Shown: positions 41,704-52,843 of the stretch, one piece after another
Position numbering within the stretch: the first letter of the stretch is position 1
How the letters are laid out: each line of letters starts with the position of its first letter
Notes under the pieces: generated by a model
Databases searched by the model: none
What the model saw: only the letters and a program-made list of their open reading frames with translations
What the model was told of the DNA's origin: nothing
Program-made: the position numbers and the translations under genes
NCBI GenBank assembly: GCA_022385755.1
Contig: MU278348.1
Location: forward strand, 1,679,470 to 1,743,469
From: Trametopsis cervina
Lineage: Eukaryota; Basidiomycota; Agaricomycetes; Polyporales; Irpicaceae
Direction of reading: 5' to 3'
Length of the DNA stretch: 64,000 nucleotides

Positions 41704-44084
41704 ATGATTCCGAGGAAAGCTACAACCCTCCGCCTCCCGCCACAGGCATTGCGATGTTGGCAATCACCCAGTGCGCGTGGTCTAAAGACTGCGGTACTAG
41801 AACAGGCCTATCCTGTGCCCCTGGAACGCCAACGGCTGGCCAAGGTATGTCCGTATCAATACAAATAGGTTTCACTCTGACGTTAACGATGATGGTCACA
41901 CCAGACTCGGATAGCCCAAATCGACGCGGCGAAAGGCGTGTCTCCTTTCCTGGTCGATACCTTTAATAGGCAACACGACTATTTGCGCATTTCATTGACC
42001 GAAAGGTGCAACCTGCGATGTAAATTTACCTCGCTTGCGTCGTCGATCATGTTTCAGAACTGACTTCACTGCGGTGCCCCCGCCGCTAGGCTTCTACTGT
42101 ATGCCAGCTGAGGGCGTCGAACTCTCGCCTAAGGACCACATCTTGTCCGATGACGAGGTCGTTCGGCTTGCCTCTCTGTTTGTCCAAAGCGGTGTGAAGA
42201 AGATCAGGCTAACCGGTGGAGAGCCTACTGTGCGAAAAGGGCTGGCAAATCTCATGGGTCAGTGCTCTTACTGCATTGTGCGCCCGGGAATACCGGATTT
42301 ACGTATCCTTCTCTACGCAGCTCGACTAAACCAGCTACGCTCTCACGGGCTCCAGTCTATCGGCATGACGACGAATGGGATTGCTTTGCACCGCCGGCTA
42401 CCAGAATTGGTCCAGCAGGGACTCACACACTTGAACATTAGGTTAGTCTATGCGCTTATCTTGGTAGGTGTCTGTTTGATTGATGACTCAACATCCTAGT
42501 CTCGACACATTGGATCCGTTTAAGTTCGAGATAATGACCCGCCGCCCTGGCCACGAAGCCGTGCTGCGGACGCTCGACGCGGCTCTCGCTTCCTCTTTGC
42601 AGTCGGTGAAGGTCAATGTGGTCGTTATCAAGGGCCTTAACGACTCCGAAGCTCTCGAATTTGTAGAAATGACAAAAGACAAGGCGCTGTCTATTCGGTT
42701 CATCGAATTTATGCCCTTCACAGGTACATCTTCACTAGTAAAAATCAGTGATTGTCTCTGCCAAGATGCTGACAACACCATCAACAGGAAATAAATGGGA
42801 CAAAGAGAAGATGGTACCATCCGCTGAGCTCCTTTCCAGAATCTCCGCCAAGTACCCCACGATTACGAAGGTGCCTGATGAGCTAAACGACACTGCTCGC
42901 AATTATTATGTGCCTGGCCATACGGGCAGCATTGGATTTATCAGCAGCATGTCGGATCATTTTTGCGGGAGCTGCAACAGGCTGAGGCTCACTGCGGACG
43001 GGCAGATCAAGGTTGGCGCGTCGGTCCCCCATTGAAGCTGTGCTCCGTTCTTAACAATCTGAAATTAGGTCTGCCTCTTCGACCCGAAGGAGATCTCCTT
43101 GCGTGACAAGATGCGGCAGGGAGCAAGCGACGCCGAGCTGTTGCGTGCGATTGGTGCCGCCGTGCAAGGGAAGCGAGAGAAACATGCGGGGATGGAGGAC
43201 ATTGACACTGCGACGAATCGGCCCATGATTTTGATTGGAGGTTGAGTACCGCACTCATGTCCGTAGACCGCTGTTTTGAATCTAATCGCCACTCTGACAC
43301 GCGTCTTCTGGCAGATCCCAAGGGCAGGCGTGCGCCACATGCTGGTTTCTCGTTGACTCGACCTGCGATGCTCCGTTACCCTCCCGCCCTGCTCCCACGG
43401 ACGAGTCCGAATCTCGCTCGGATGATGTCGTCGCTCTTGCATAGCTCACACGGGCCCCGTCTGACCCATATCGACGAGTCAGGCAGACCCACTATGGTGG
43501 ACGTTGCGAAGAAGTCACCGTCGGAGAGAACAGCAACCGCGCGTGGCAGGATATTCGTCCCCCGAATAGCCTACGAACTCATCACGACCGCTTCGCCTTC
43601 GCCAGATGACGCCAACTCTGAACGCCCGGCGTCCCCTCTGGAGCACGCGAGAGCGAAATCCAAGGCAAAAGGCGACGCGTTAACGGTCGCCCAGCTGGCG
43701 GCCATCATGGGCTGCAAACGAACCTCCGACCTCATTCCCCTCTGCCATCCCCTGCCACTTTCCCACATATCTGTTCAATTGTACCCTGAGATGCATCGTC
43801 CCTCGGAAATTGCACGCAGCGCTGTAAGAACGCCTCCTGGCGGCGGCGAGTCAGGCCACGAAGCGCCCGGCGAGCCTCGCTACAGTATTTTGTGTTCCGC
43901 GACGGTCAGGTGCGAAGGGAAGACCGGGGTCGAGATGGAGGCGTTGACAGCCGTATCTGTGGGCTTGTTGACCGTATGGGATATGTTGAAAGCTGTGGCA
44001 GGCAAAGAGATGGTGATTGGTGAAATCTTCGTCTCGCACAAAGCGGGCGGCAAAAGTGGCGATTTCGTGCGAACGTCGTCGTAG
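41704..44084 (+). CDS. Molybdenum cofactor biosynthesis protein, MoaA-MoaC fusion (MOCS1 type)
   Basis: Predicted 597-residue enzyme for the first step of molybdenum cofactor synthesis, GTP to cyclic pyranopterin monophosphate, probably in mitochondria. Exons 41704-41844, 41905-42019, 42090-42257, 42321-42441, 42500-42723, 42788-43011, 43069-43240 and 43315-44084 join in phase. The N-terminus ([20 protein letters not shown]) is basic and acid-free. The radical-SAM part has the FeS motif RCNLRCFYC, then [14 protein letters not shown] and [13 protein letters not shown]. The second cluster motif is [20 protein letters not shown]. The MoaC part has [20 protein letters not shown], then [20 protein letters not shown] and [20 protein letters not shown]. 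All catalytic motifs are present. The intron 43241-43314 begins inside codons reading Gly-Gly-stop, which may allow a free MoaA product. Confidence 0.95.
43241..43314 (+). promoter_or_regulatory. Intron at the MoaA/MoaC junction; retention gives a Gly-Gly terminus and stop
   Basis: The exon ends GGA-G and the intron starts GTTGAG, so unspliced RNA reads ATT-GGA-GGT-TGA: Ile-Gly-Gly-stop at 43243-43245. Spliced RNA replaces this with Gly-Asp and runs on into the MoaC domain. MOCS1A/MoaA proteins are known to end in a functionally important Gly-Gly. This intron therefore may act as a switch between MoaA alone and the fusion. Confidence 0.6.
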
Positions 44085-44455
44085 CGTTCAGCGTCGTACC
44101 TAGCACGTTATTACTGTAGTGATCCGCCGGGGACAGACCACCGAAGCGCTCTCGCAACTACTGTGCGGCTCCACACGAGCTTTCGCAAACCCTGAAAGCT
44201 TATAGCGTGATCCGGCTCCTGACCGACATTCAGCAGAAAAGAAAAGAAGATTTATGATTAGATAGAAAAGGGAAAACATTATCGAGCGACATGCTGTCGG
44301 TGAATTACAGTACAGGCTAAATAACTATGGCTACAATGGGATGGATGGTATCAAACCAACGTGGTAGATGATGCCAGAATAAACAAAATAATTGAATGGA
44401 ATGAGTGGAACTTCAGATGATAAAAAGGGATTGTGAGTCTATGATGTGATGTAAA
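44085..44455. other. Convergent 3' region of MOCS1-type and GNAT genes
   Basis: 371 nt between two converging stop codons, AT-rich in its right half (44230-44440), consistent with two 3' UTRs and polyadenylation signals. No gene seen. Confidence 0.45.
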
Positions 44456-45662
44456 TTACCACTGGCCGCGCGCAGTGTCTTTGAAGCCAAGCTCTAGTGA
44501 GTCTTCTATCCCCTCGACCTTCGGCTCGCCACACAGGCCGGCAAACCCGACGCGATGATACACCTTCTGCGCGCTGTTCTCGTGCCCCACATAGAGGACG
44601 ACCTTCTCCTTCCCGCAGTCGAAAAGTATTCTGGAAGATGATGGTCAAATGATGTCCCGGGCATTGGAAAAGAGTTCAACTCACTGTGCAGTCACGTAAC
44701 GGACGAGAAACTCTGCGCAGCCGCGCCTCCTCCATCTTGGTGTTGTGTAGACCTTGGTGATGGCAGACACGTTATGTGTGTTCCTTGTCACCGCGCAGAT
44801 GGTGGTTATCGCTCCGCTGAGATCGTAGACCCACAGCTGCCCTTTTGTGATGAGCTCGCGAGCCTCAATCGCCGCTCTGTCCAGACTCAGGGGAAAGTAG
44901 ACCTAAGCGACATGACGGGATCAGTCAAAATTAATCCGTGATGAGCCAGGAGAGAAGAAGCACACGTACAGAGTCGTCGGCGAACTCCTTGCATAGCTGG
45001 GCGACCTGGTCTAGATCGGCGATACCGGCTCTCCGCAAACGGTGCCCAGCCGGAAGAGGAAGGTTGGATGGTTTGAACGTTTTCGCGGTGCAGAACGAAA
45101 AGTAGGCGGCGTAAAACGGTTCGGGTTCAACCATATGGCCAGTGAGTTGCGACCACCGCCGTGAGAAGGACTTCACCAGGGGCGTCATGCCGAACACGGA
45201 GAAGACTCGCTCGGAGGGTACACAGGCACGCAGGTGGTCTACAAGCTGGCTGATGCGCATATTGAGCCACGAGGACGTTAATTCGTCCTGTCGCCTTGGT
45301 GTCCAGAGGAAGATTGGATAATTGCCCAAGGTCCAGTCCACGCAGGATACGATCATGTCCAACTGGGGTCGAGCATGCGACGATGAGGAACTCCACAGGG
45401 TGAGCCAGAATGCGCCCGAGGTGGGATGGGGCGTGAAGGACGAGGCATCGGCGGTGGACAGACCGGCCTCCACGTCCGCATCGCTGGTGAACTGGAAGCC
45501 GGCCAGCGCAGCCTCGGTGGTGACACGCTTGAGCGCGTGCGCAAAGACGATATTGGAAGAAGCCTCATGACGGCGAAGGGTGGGGTACGATACTGCGAGA
45601 AAGTCGCTCGCACTATCGTGCTGCATAATTACAGTGTGGACGGTGGCGGTAATCCCAGGCAT
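44456..45662 (-). CDS. GNAT-family N-acetyltransferase-like protein
   Basis: Three-exon gene for a protein of roughly 350 residues. The long first exon (about 45662-44970) encodes an N-terminal domain with YPTLRRHEASSNIVFAHALK and SSWLNMRISQLVDHLRACVP, and ends in PAGHRLRRAGIADLDQVAQL. This last part is the usual start of a GNAT acetyl-CoA fold. The next exon gives ITKGQLWVYDLSGAITTICA, then VSAITKVYTTPRWRRRGCAE, containing the R-x-x-G-x-A acetyl-CoA loop. The last exon ends HENSAQKVYHRVGFAGLCGE. Order beta4, CoA loop, then the Asn-Ser-Ala-x-x-x-Tyr helix fits GNAT enzymes. The substrate is unknown. ATG 45626 is an alternative start. The TAA stop lies at 44458-44456. Confidence 0.82.
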
Positions 45663-45808
45663 TATAGTGACTGTGCTGGTGAGGGCGGCTGGTAATTAGC
45701 GACGCGTGCGGCGAAGACGAGAGGCACGACCTACAAATAGGAAGAGAAGGGACGGTCGAAGGCTGAGAGGAGAATGAGAAGTATGGAGAGCCAGGAGGAT
45801 AGCCATAG

Positions 45809-45816
45809 CTTTTATA
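45809..45816 (-). promoter_or_regulatory. TATA box, probably of the GNAT gene
   Basis: TATAAAAG on the minus strand, about 147 nt before ATG 45662. The match is strong; the longer spacing implies a leader of about 115 nt. Confidence 0.4.
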
Positions 45817-47443
45817 GACCGAAACCGCACACCGTAACGCTGTAGTGTGACGAGAATGATAATGAGTGAGCGCTTCCAGTCATTAGACAGCAGATGGAGG
45901 ACTTACGCAACAAGTGTTAGTGAAAGCGCTGACGGAGAGGGGGGAGCGCAGGCCTAGGAGAACCGATGTTACATCATCGCCCACCCAAAGCGAGCCAACA
46001 TGCCGAATTGAAGCAAATCCCACAGTCCGAGCAGGTGAATGCTGCGTATACGTCGTCAGGCAGCGGGCCTGCCTGCCACGGCGCTCGGGATGAGCTGAGA
46101 AAAACATTGGTTTCACTCAAGGCCGTTTGGGTCGGTGCAGTTTATTTGCGGAATCTAGTGACATTCTTAAGACTCCGCATGATCCCTAGACAAGTGTGAA
46201 GAATTAAGAGCGATCCAACAGGCGTACAGCGGTGATGGGATGGATTCCAGTGCTCACGCTGCGTACAGTATACCGTCCCGAACCTGTGCCTCCATCGCTA
46301 GCTGGCAGCCCTGCGCAGGGCTCGAGGCACGAATCTGCTTGGCCTCGCAGATAAGGATCAAAACCAGATCCTGCCTGTTGTGTGCAATGATTGAGGCTGG
46401 CGATGTCGTGTAACAGAGAGCGATACGGCTCGCCACGTGGCAACCCAGTCTCTCTGGTGACCGCCTCTGGAGACCGCCTCTGCATCTAGCAAACGCGTTT
46501 AGACGCAACAGCCATGGTGACAATATCTGTGCCTTTCCCCCCAAGGCACACAGTCGCCGTACGACGCCTCAAGTGAGACGTGCTGGTGTGCGTGGATTAA
46601 CCCTCGTGCAGGCTGTGCATCAACCAGTTTACGATTCCGCTCGCGACACGGCTCGGTGCCCGCGAAGGTGACCGGCGCTCGAACCCAGTGTCGCACAATT
46701 CGCCGCAGCCGCTTTCGCAGGGCACAAAACGGCGTCGTGGTTCGCGAGCCTGCACATCCGACGGCTCACTGGCAGCTGCTGCTCATTGTGGCGAACGGCT
46801 GACGTTGCTTGGGACAGTTAGAGCCGGGCTTAATCCCCACGCGCGATGCGCCCAAGAGTTGAGGTGACTCCGACTCGTCAATCCGAGCCCGGAGCATGAC
46901 CAGCAGTAGTTTACCACGGCGGTTCCGACAACATAGACATACTTTGTGCGGACACCCGGTGAGCATACTACGCGCTCACTAAACAATATCGCCTTCACAG
47001 GGCCGATCGCTTCTCACTTACTGTATTCTCGCAATCCTGCACGCATTATTAAGACGCATTCTGCAGCTCAATATCCGGTGTGTCCGAGGCGGTCAGTTCG
47101 ATAACGCCGTCGAAAAATCAGGCAATGTGGCAGGATCATCCATACTTTTAACATTGACGGCCATCGCAGGGCCAGGGTGGTGAGTCGCCTTACCTCTCCC
47201 TTGTCACCCATCCCATCACCAGCACAGCCCGCACAACTATGTTTGAGGCTGACGTTGGACGTGTCAGGCCACGTTCCGGTGGCTGTAGGCTCCCTCCATT
47301 AAAATCTTGTGATGGTGTTGTAAAATTCGGGAACACAGCAAACCGCATCGCGGAGGCTAGGAGAGGCTGCAAACTAGACGTACTCAAATTCGAATAAACC
47401 CCCCACATTGTGTGCTAACTAAACCTTCGTCCCAGTTGTCCGA
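45817..47443. other. Intergenic region, no gene recognised
   Basis: 1.6 kb between the GNAT promoter and the 3' end of the amidase gene. Short frames of up to 96 codons occur in several phases without any recognisable domain. I looked for tRNA T-arms (a GGGTTCGAGC word lies on the minus strand near 46680) but no cloverleaf fits. Confidence 0.45.
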
Positions 47444-49516
47444 TCAGTTCCGCAGCGCATCCTCCACTGTCCGCAGCATGCCCAACACCTTCTCCTCGTT
47501 AAGTCGTCGCCCAACAATCTGGAGGCCTACCGCGGCATTGTCATACGTAAGAGGGTCCCATTGCGCCCGTACGTACTCTTCCACAGCGTTCCGAGGCTGT
47601 GCAGGCGGCACAAAGTCCGCGGACACGTTCAGATTGTGATATGACTTCGCTTGAAACCGACCGGCGGGGAACACTGCGGTGCTAAAATCCATCAAATTCC
47701 AGTAGGACGTATAACCCCACCAGCGGGTGGTGTCATGCGGCGGTGCCAGCGTAGGAGCGACAGGGCTGAGGATGGCATCGATGGGCCTGCCGGTCGTCGT
47801 GTACGATTGTGATTCATTCCAATGCGCTGCAATGTTCGCGCGGAATGCCTCCCGCTCCAAATTGAGCTTGAAAATGTCGGGCACCGAGAACGGGGCGCCG
47901 TTGTTAGGCACATGTGACATGATCCACTCCGTTTGCGGTACAGGCGGGTCGTTCCTCAGAATGGCCCGATATTCGTCACCGCCATCGAGGAAGTACAGCT
48001 TGCACTGTGTGTTTGAATATGATATCGGCCATCACCATCAGTGCTCATTTTGGCGATGCGTATTAATGAATCACTGACTACCAGCTCCCATGCGTACTGA
48101 TGATCCACGGGCTTCCAGTTCACAACTTGATGACCGGCCTTCAGCAATGCCTCCTTCGTCCGTTTCAACGCGTCGAGTACGGGCGGATGCGGCAGGACGA
48201 CACCGTCGTCCCACAGGATTGCAAAACACAATTTTTTCGGTGTGTGCAGGCCGTCTGCCACGTCCTGCTTCCACGGAATCTCGAGCAGAGACGGCTCGAC
48301 GAGCCACGGATTGTACTCCAACATGACCCGACAGAACAGGGCCAGATCCCTGGCGGATGTAGCGATGGGTCCCAGTGCGCCTGCGAATCTGTCGTCAGAA
48401 CGGAGAATAGGCTTTAGGATTGACAGATCCTGACCGACGATAGCGTCCATGCCGTCGTGTGAACCCATGAGTCCCGCGTGTGGCATGCGTGCGACGGACC
48501 CCTTAAGGCCGTATAAGCCGACGTGGGCTGCCGGGATGCGCTGGCATGATAGGGATATGAAATGGATGGTTCGTTCGTCATAGCGTTTCTGCTCTCGCGG
48601 TGAAGCCACTCACGATTGACCCTCCTATATCAGTTCCGATGCCGAGAGGACTCCCGTGCAGCGCGATCAATGAGCTCTCTCCTCCGCTACTGCCACCCGG
48701 CGTGAGACCTAAGGGTTTTCAAAATAAAGACCGGAATGAGAAGCCATTGTGACAGGATACATTCTATTTCGTTATTTACACGAACCTCGGTTGAGAGGGT
48801 TCATCGTCCTGCCATAAATGTTGTTGTTCGTTTCTAACGACTGCGAACATTTTAATCACGGCGTAATTCATCAATATGACAGGACATTCACTGACCAGCA
48901 GGGTTTGCGGATTGGCCGTTTTGACGTACAGCACTGCCCCTGCTTTGCGCAAGATATCAACGGCGACAGCGTCTTTAGTGGCCTGGGTTTTGTATGCCCA
49001 TGCAATGTACCCGGTGGCCGTATCATGCCCCTTCACGAGAATGTGGTCCTTGATCGAAACAGGCACGCCGTGGAGCGGACCGACGACTGTTCCTGTCAGA
49101 TGCAAGTGGTGATCCAGTTCAGCCGCTCTCTGCAAAGCTTCGTGAAAGAAGATCTCTGTCAGGCAGTTCGTGAGTTGTTGGGCCATCGTCGCAACGTGAC
49201 AGAACGCCCTGGTGACTTCGACTGCCGTATACCGGCGTTCACGAATTGCCTGCGCTAGGCCCGTGGCGTCGTGGTGCACGATCTCGACTTCTCGTTCCGA
49301 GAGGTGAGATAAGGTAATCTCCGTCACATCAAGCACCGTATCTGCTACCCTCTGCTTGAGATGCCACTCTGGCCACAGATCGAGCGCTGCCGTTCGGTCC
49401 TGGAGTTTGCGGGCTGAGACTTTCTTCCATCCTAACGGCGACGCATCCGTCATTGCCAGACCTGAGGCGGGTGGTGCAGCGGCCGCGTGACTGTCGAAGC
49501 CTCCGTCTGGGGGCAT
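47444..49516 (-). CDS. Fungal amidase (amidase-signature family)
   Basis: Multi-exon gene for an amidase-signature hydrolase of the acetamidase/fatty-acid-amide-like fungal group. The N-terminal exon gives REVEIVHHDATGLAQAIRER, then TNCLTEIFFHEALQRAAELD. The catalytic Lys lies in HGVPVSIKDHILVKGHDTAT. After splicing, a Gly/Ser-rich loop GGSSGGESSLIALHG provides the cis-Ser. GSPLGIGTDIGGS then carries the nucleophilic Ser and joins IRIPAAHVGLYGLKGSVARM. The C-terminal part includes CFAILWDDGVVLPHPPV and AILSPVAPTLAPPHDTTRWW, ending VGLQIVGRRLNEEKVLGMLR. The Ser-cisSer-Lys triad is complete. Start 49516 is the first Met; ATG 49453 (MTDASPLGWK) is a credible alternative because the intervening residues are low-complexity. 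Probable role: amide catabolism, substrate unknown. Confidence 0.92.
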
Positions 49517-49997
49517 GAGCAGGAGGGAAAGAGAGAGGGGCCGTAAGATGCAGATACAGAGAACTGGTCTCAGACGACCCGCGATAGAACTGGCCTATGC
49601 TTAAGTAAAGATCAGAACCGGAGATGGATGCTGATCGAACTGCATTCACCTCACACAGTCGCGCTATCATCAAGTCAGCCATGTAATACCCGTGAGCGCG
49701 GGCGCCTTGCGCAGGCCCGTTGGTGAAAGTTGGTCTTCCGCCTTTCCAGTGTGAGCTGCTCGTCGACGGGCGTGGCGTGCCCACTTCCCAGAGTGAGAGA
49801 GCACGGGCGGCAGCCGCTCAGGGACAGGTCGGCTGAGAAACCGATGTCTTGTGCACTGTGAGGTAAAAGTTGCCCAATCATGCTTAAGCCGTCAGCGCTA
49901 CGAGATTGACGAAGTCGGGGGTTTTTATTATCGCCCCTACTCTGTATGTGATCAGGAATACTGTACATATTGATGTAACGTTGAGCGCATGATGGTA
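49517..49997. other. Intergenic region
   Basis: 481 nt between the amidase start and the 3' end of the thioredoxin-like gene. Short minus frames here are chance-like. It must contain the amidase promoter; no obvious TATA box near the start. Confidence 0.4.
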
Positions 49998-50517
49998 TTA
50001 AAATGAGGCCAGGCCATCACGGATTTCGTCCAATACCAACCTCGCACCCTACACAAGAGAGGGGGAACGTGTGAGCGTCTGCAATACACTGGGTCAAGCG
50101 GAGCACTCACATCTTCTACTCTGATGATCGTTGGGATCGATCCGACCTTCCACGGCTCACCTCTGAACGGATTCTTGGGGGTTTTCCACCTGACGGTAAG
50201 ACGATATCAGCAGGCGCACTGTGGGATATTCGCGGCAGCGTACGTACTCTGCTCTCTGTCCCACCCGCACAATCAGCCCAGAAGGACCATCTGCGCCGGC
50301 AAACTTCTTCTCGACGACGTCCTCGACCTCGACACAGTCCTGCATCGCAAGGGACACGCGTGAGTCACGGAGCACGGCTGAGCGCTGAGTGGGACATGCA
50401 GACCGGACACCACATCTTTCCGTCTTCACCGCGGGACGCGTAGAATATCACGTACTTCTCCGCGACGTCCTGCACGCTCTCTGGCGCCGCTGGGTCGTCT
50501 GTGTAGCGTAAGGGCAT
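49998..50517 (-). CDS. Thioredoxin-like protein, TXNDC17/TRP14 type
   Basis: Small cytosolic thioredoxin-fold protein of 111 residues. Exons 50517-50404, 50339-50248, 50189-50111 and 50048-49998 total 336 nt in phase. The redox motif MWCPDC is built exactly across the exon 1/2 junction (WCP then DC). Around it are YVIFYASRGEDGKMW and DVVEKKFAGADGPSGLIVRV. Downstream come RAEWKTPKNPFRGEPWKVGS and IPTIIRVED, the cis-Pro loop. The C-terminus reads RLVLDEIRDGLASF. TRP14-type proteins reduce small disulfides, cystine and nitrosothiols rather than classic thioredoxin targets. Length, WCPDC motif and loop order match the family closely. No frame of the unspliced DNA shows the domain whole, so it is easy to miss. 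Confidence 0.92.
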
Positions 50518-50593
50518 CTTTGCTTCGAGGTGGTGGTCAGAGGGAAAGAGCGCGACGATGGCTTTGTTTGGCGTGCTGCCTCAGGCCGCCTCC

Positions 50594-50600
50594 ATTTATA
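50594..50600 (-). promoter_or_regulatory. Possible TATA box of the TXNDC17-like gene
   Basis: TATAAAT on the minus strand, 77 nt upstream of ATG 50517, in an otherwise GC-rich setting. Confidence 0.4.
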
Positions 50601-51221
50601 ATTAACAAGATTTACGCTCGCGGACACTCCCCGAGGTACCGTCTCGCTCTCAGTAGAGAGCCAAATGGACACCGCTCTTGCAGCGGTGGCGGGTGCTGAG
50701 TACGACTCGCCGCTGCCACCGTATCCTGCAAGCTACCTTAACGAGCTCAGCGATATCTAAACGTACTCTGCGGTGATACGCCTGCCACATACGCTCGAAC
50801 ACTCCTGACAGATGCTTCCATACTGGCACAAGGGGGAGACCCTATGCTCACACACCCTGTACAAGTAGGTTAGAGTTCGATGGGATCGATGTGAGCTCAG
50901 CGCCCTCGCACAGCATGTGCTCACCCAGGAAGTGAATGGCTGCAAATATAATAATATAGATAGACGGGGAATGCGCACGATGTGTATGCGTCCAGATAGA
51001 TAAAAGCAAATGGCATGTACATCGTCGTATACGCTCATTAAGCCACTCAAAGACACGATAGTAGTAGCTATAAAATCAACATGAATAGGAACCGTCACAG
51101 AGCGACGAAGAGCGTCCGACCAGCACTGTCCACAGGAAAGCATGGGAGATAGCTACAGTCCGCAAAGGCGGTACGCAAGTCCGAGTCCGAGGTATCTAAG
51201 ACCAAAGAAGAGAGAAACATC
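50601..51221. other. Intergenic region with one short plus-strand frame
   Basis: Between the thioredoxin-like gene and the Thr-rich gene. A 31-codon plus frame at 50665-50760 starts MDTALAAVAGAEYDSPLPPY and has codon use like real genes, but is too short to call. The right part (50940-51080) is AT-rich and fits the 3' UTR of the Thr-rich gene. Confidence 0.35.
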
Positions 51222-52843
51222 TTACTTACGGTAACCGTAACCACCGCTCTGCTGTTGGCCACCGTAGCCATACTGTTGCTGGCCGTATTGGGAGCCACCG
51301 TATTGAGAACCACCGTACGACGCGGGTGCAGACGTGTACGCGGGGGGAGCAGACATGTACGTGTTGTACTGGTTGCTGTTGCCTTGGCTCATGCCCCAGT
51401 TGTTGCTCTTGCATTGAGACAAGCAAGAAGCGAGCGCGGTCTCGACGGCGGTGGTGGTAGCAGTCTCAGTTTGTGTCTGAGTAGCCGTGGCGGTGTCGGT
51501 CTTCGTCGAGATGTAGGTCTGCGTCTGCAGGATGGTCATCTTGTCGGTGACAGTGTCGGTCATGGTCTCGAGCTTCGTCTTGGTCTGATCGTATGTCACA
51601 GTGTTGACATAGGTGGAGACGAAGGTCGTCGGCTGGATCAGGGTGCTGACTTTGGTGACAGTCATGAAGTCGGTCATGGTATCAGTGACGGTGGCGGTCT
51701 GCAGGATCGTCATGGAGTCCGTCTTGGTAGCAGTCATCGTCTCGACAACGGTCTTGGTCTATGAGTTCTAAATGAGCTTCTGCGTTCAATCGCGCGAGAA
51801 CAAAGTTTACTTACGTTGTCAATGACACGAGTGGTCTCGTAGATGGAAGTGACGGTGGTAGGCTGGATGATCGTGCTGACTTGAGTGCGGGTGACGAAGT
51901 CAGTCTCTGTCCTCGAGACGGTCTGAGTGGCAGTGTCGGTCTTGGTGTCAGTCTTGGTGTAGATGTTGACCTTGGTGCTCGTCTCAGTGGCAGTGAGAGT
52001 GTGGTCGACAGTCTTGGTCCTGTCGATGATCTCGGTGGAGACCCAGACGCGAGTGGTGGGCACAAGCTCGGTAGACGTCATGATCTCAGTCTGCGTGAAC
52101 TTCTCGACATCGGTCTTGGTCTGGGTGGCCGTCTTATGCATGGTGATGGTGGTCGGCACAGTCTTAGTCTGCGAAAAACGTAAGTATTGCAAGAGAAAAG
52201 CCCTCTGCGCGGGAAAACTGACCTCCGTCATGGTCTGGGTGACTGTCTGTGTCTCCTTCATCGTGCTGGTCACGGTGACAGTTGAGGCATAGCCACAGCT
52301 GTTTCCTCCCCATCCTCCGTAACCACTACCGCTGCTGCAAGAGTTGAAAAGAGACCATCAGCACAAGGCATAAAACAGGCGTTTCAGGCGGTACTAACTG
52401 GTTGATAATGATCGTTTCATAACAGCCTTCTGTGGAGTACTGAATTTGATGTCAGCGGATATCTAACGTTTGATGTGATCGCAATCACTCACCCAAGACA
52501 TCTTCTGGCACGAACCATCGCTCGACTTCTGATAACCGTACCCACAGTCCATGCTCTTGTAGCCTCCGCCCATAAAGGACTGGTACGGCATGGAGGACGA
52601 CGTCTCCCACATGGGCGGGGGAGTGTATGCTGGGGGCGGGGCAGAGCCGCCGTATGACGGGGCCTGCGTGTAGGCAGCCGGTGCACCGTACCCATTGTTG
52701 TTGTTGCCGCTCGGGGTCGCTGATGCGGACGGGGCAGGCGAGCTGTTGAGCCCGGGCATGGGGACCATGGAAGCAGGACCATTGGCAACCTGCGCCGAAA
52801 CAGCACCAGCGAGAGACAAAGCGAGGAGGATTGCGGATTGCAT
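51222..52843 (-). CDS. Secreted threonine-rich repeat protein (cell-wall/adhesin-like)
   Basis: Predicted secreted, heavily O-glycosylated protein of about 480 residues in four or more exons. A signal peptide (MQSAILLALSLAGAVSAQ) leads into a Pro/Ser/Tyr/Gly-rich region and a small Cys-containing segment (KSMDCGYGYQ, SCQKMSW, TEGCYETII). The middle 300 residues are almost entirely Thr-rich with a Thr-x-Thr rhythm and loosely repeated units. Examples are TVTSTMKETQTVTQTMTEV, VSTIIQPTTVTSIYE, TDTMTDFMTVTKVSTLIQPT and TDTVTDKMTILQTQTYIS. The end has ASCLSQCKSNNW and a Gly/Gln/Tyr-rich tail. No GPI attachment signal is visible, so covalent wall linkage or free secretion is open. No enzymatic domain. 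It is likely structural or adhesive, inferred from composition alone. Confidence 0.8.
51480..52280 (-). repeat. Degenerate Thr-rich coding repeats
   Basis: Two related long units of roughly 100 codons recur within the Thr-rich protein. One carries STIIQPTTVTSIYETTRVI (near 51850) and the other STLIQPTTFVSTYVNTVTY (near 51630), each preceded by Asp/Thr-Met/Val-Thr-x-Thr steps. The plus strand shows recurrent ggtctt/gacagt/gtcggt words. This suggests internal duplication. Confidence 0.65.

Noticed and set aside
41704..44084. Two separate genes, MoaA and MoaC, rather than one fusion
   Set aside because: The splice at 43240/43315 is in phase with good consensus and there is no room for a promoter between the domains. 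A single gene with optional intron retention fits better.
46650..46700. GGGTTCGAGC word on the minus strand resembling a tRNA T-arm
   Set aside because: The five bases on each side of the loop do not pair, and no acceptor or anticodon stem fits.
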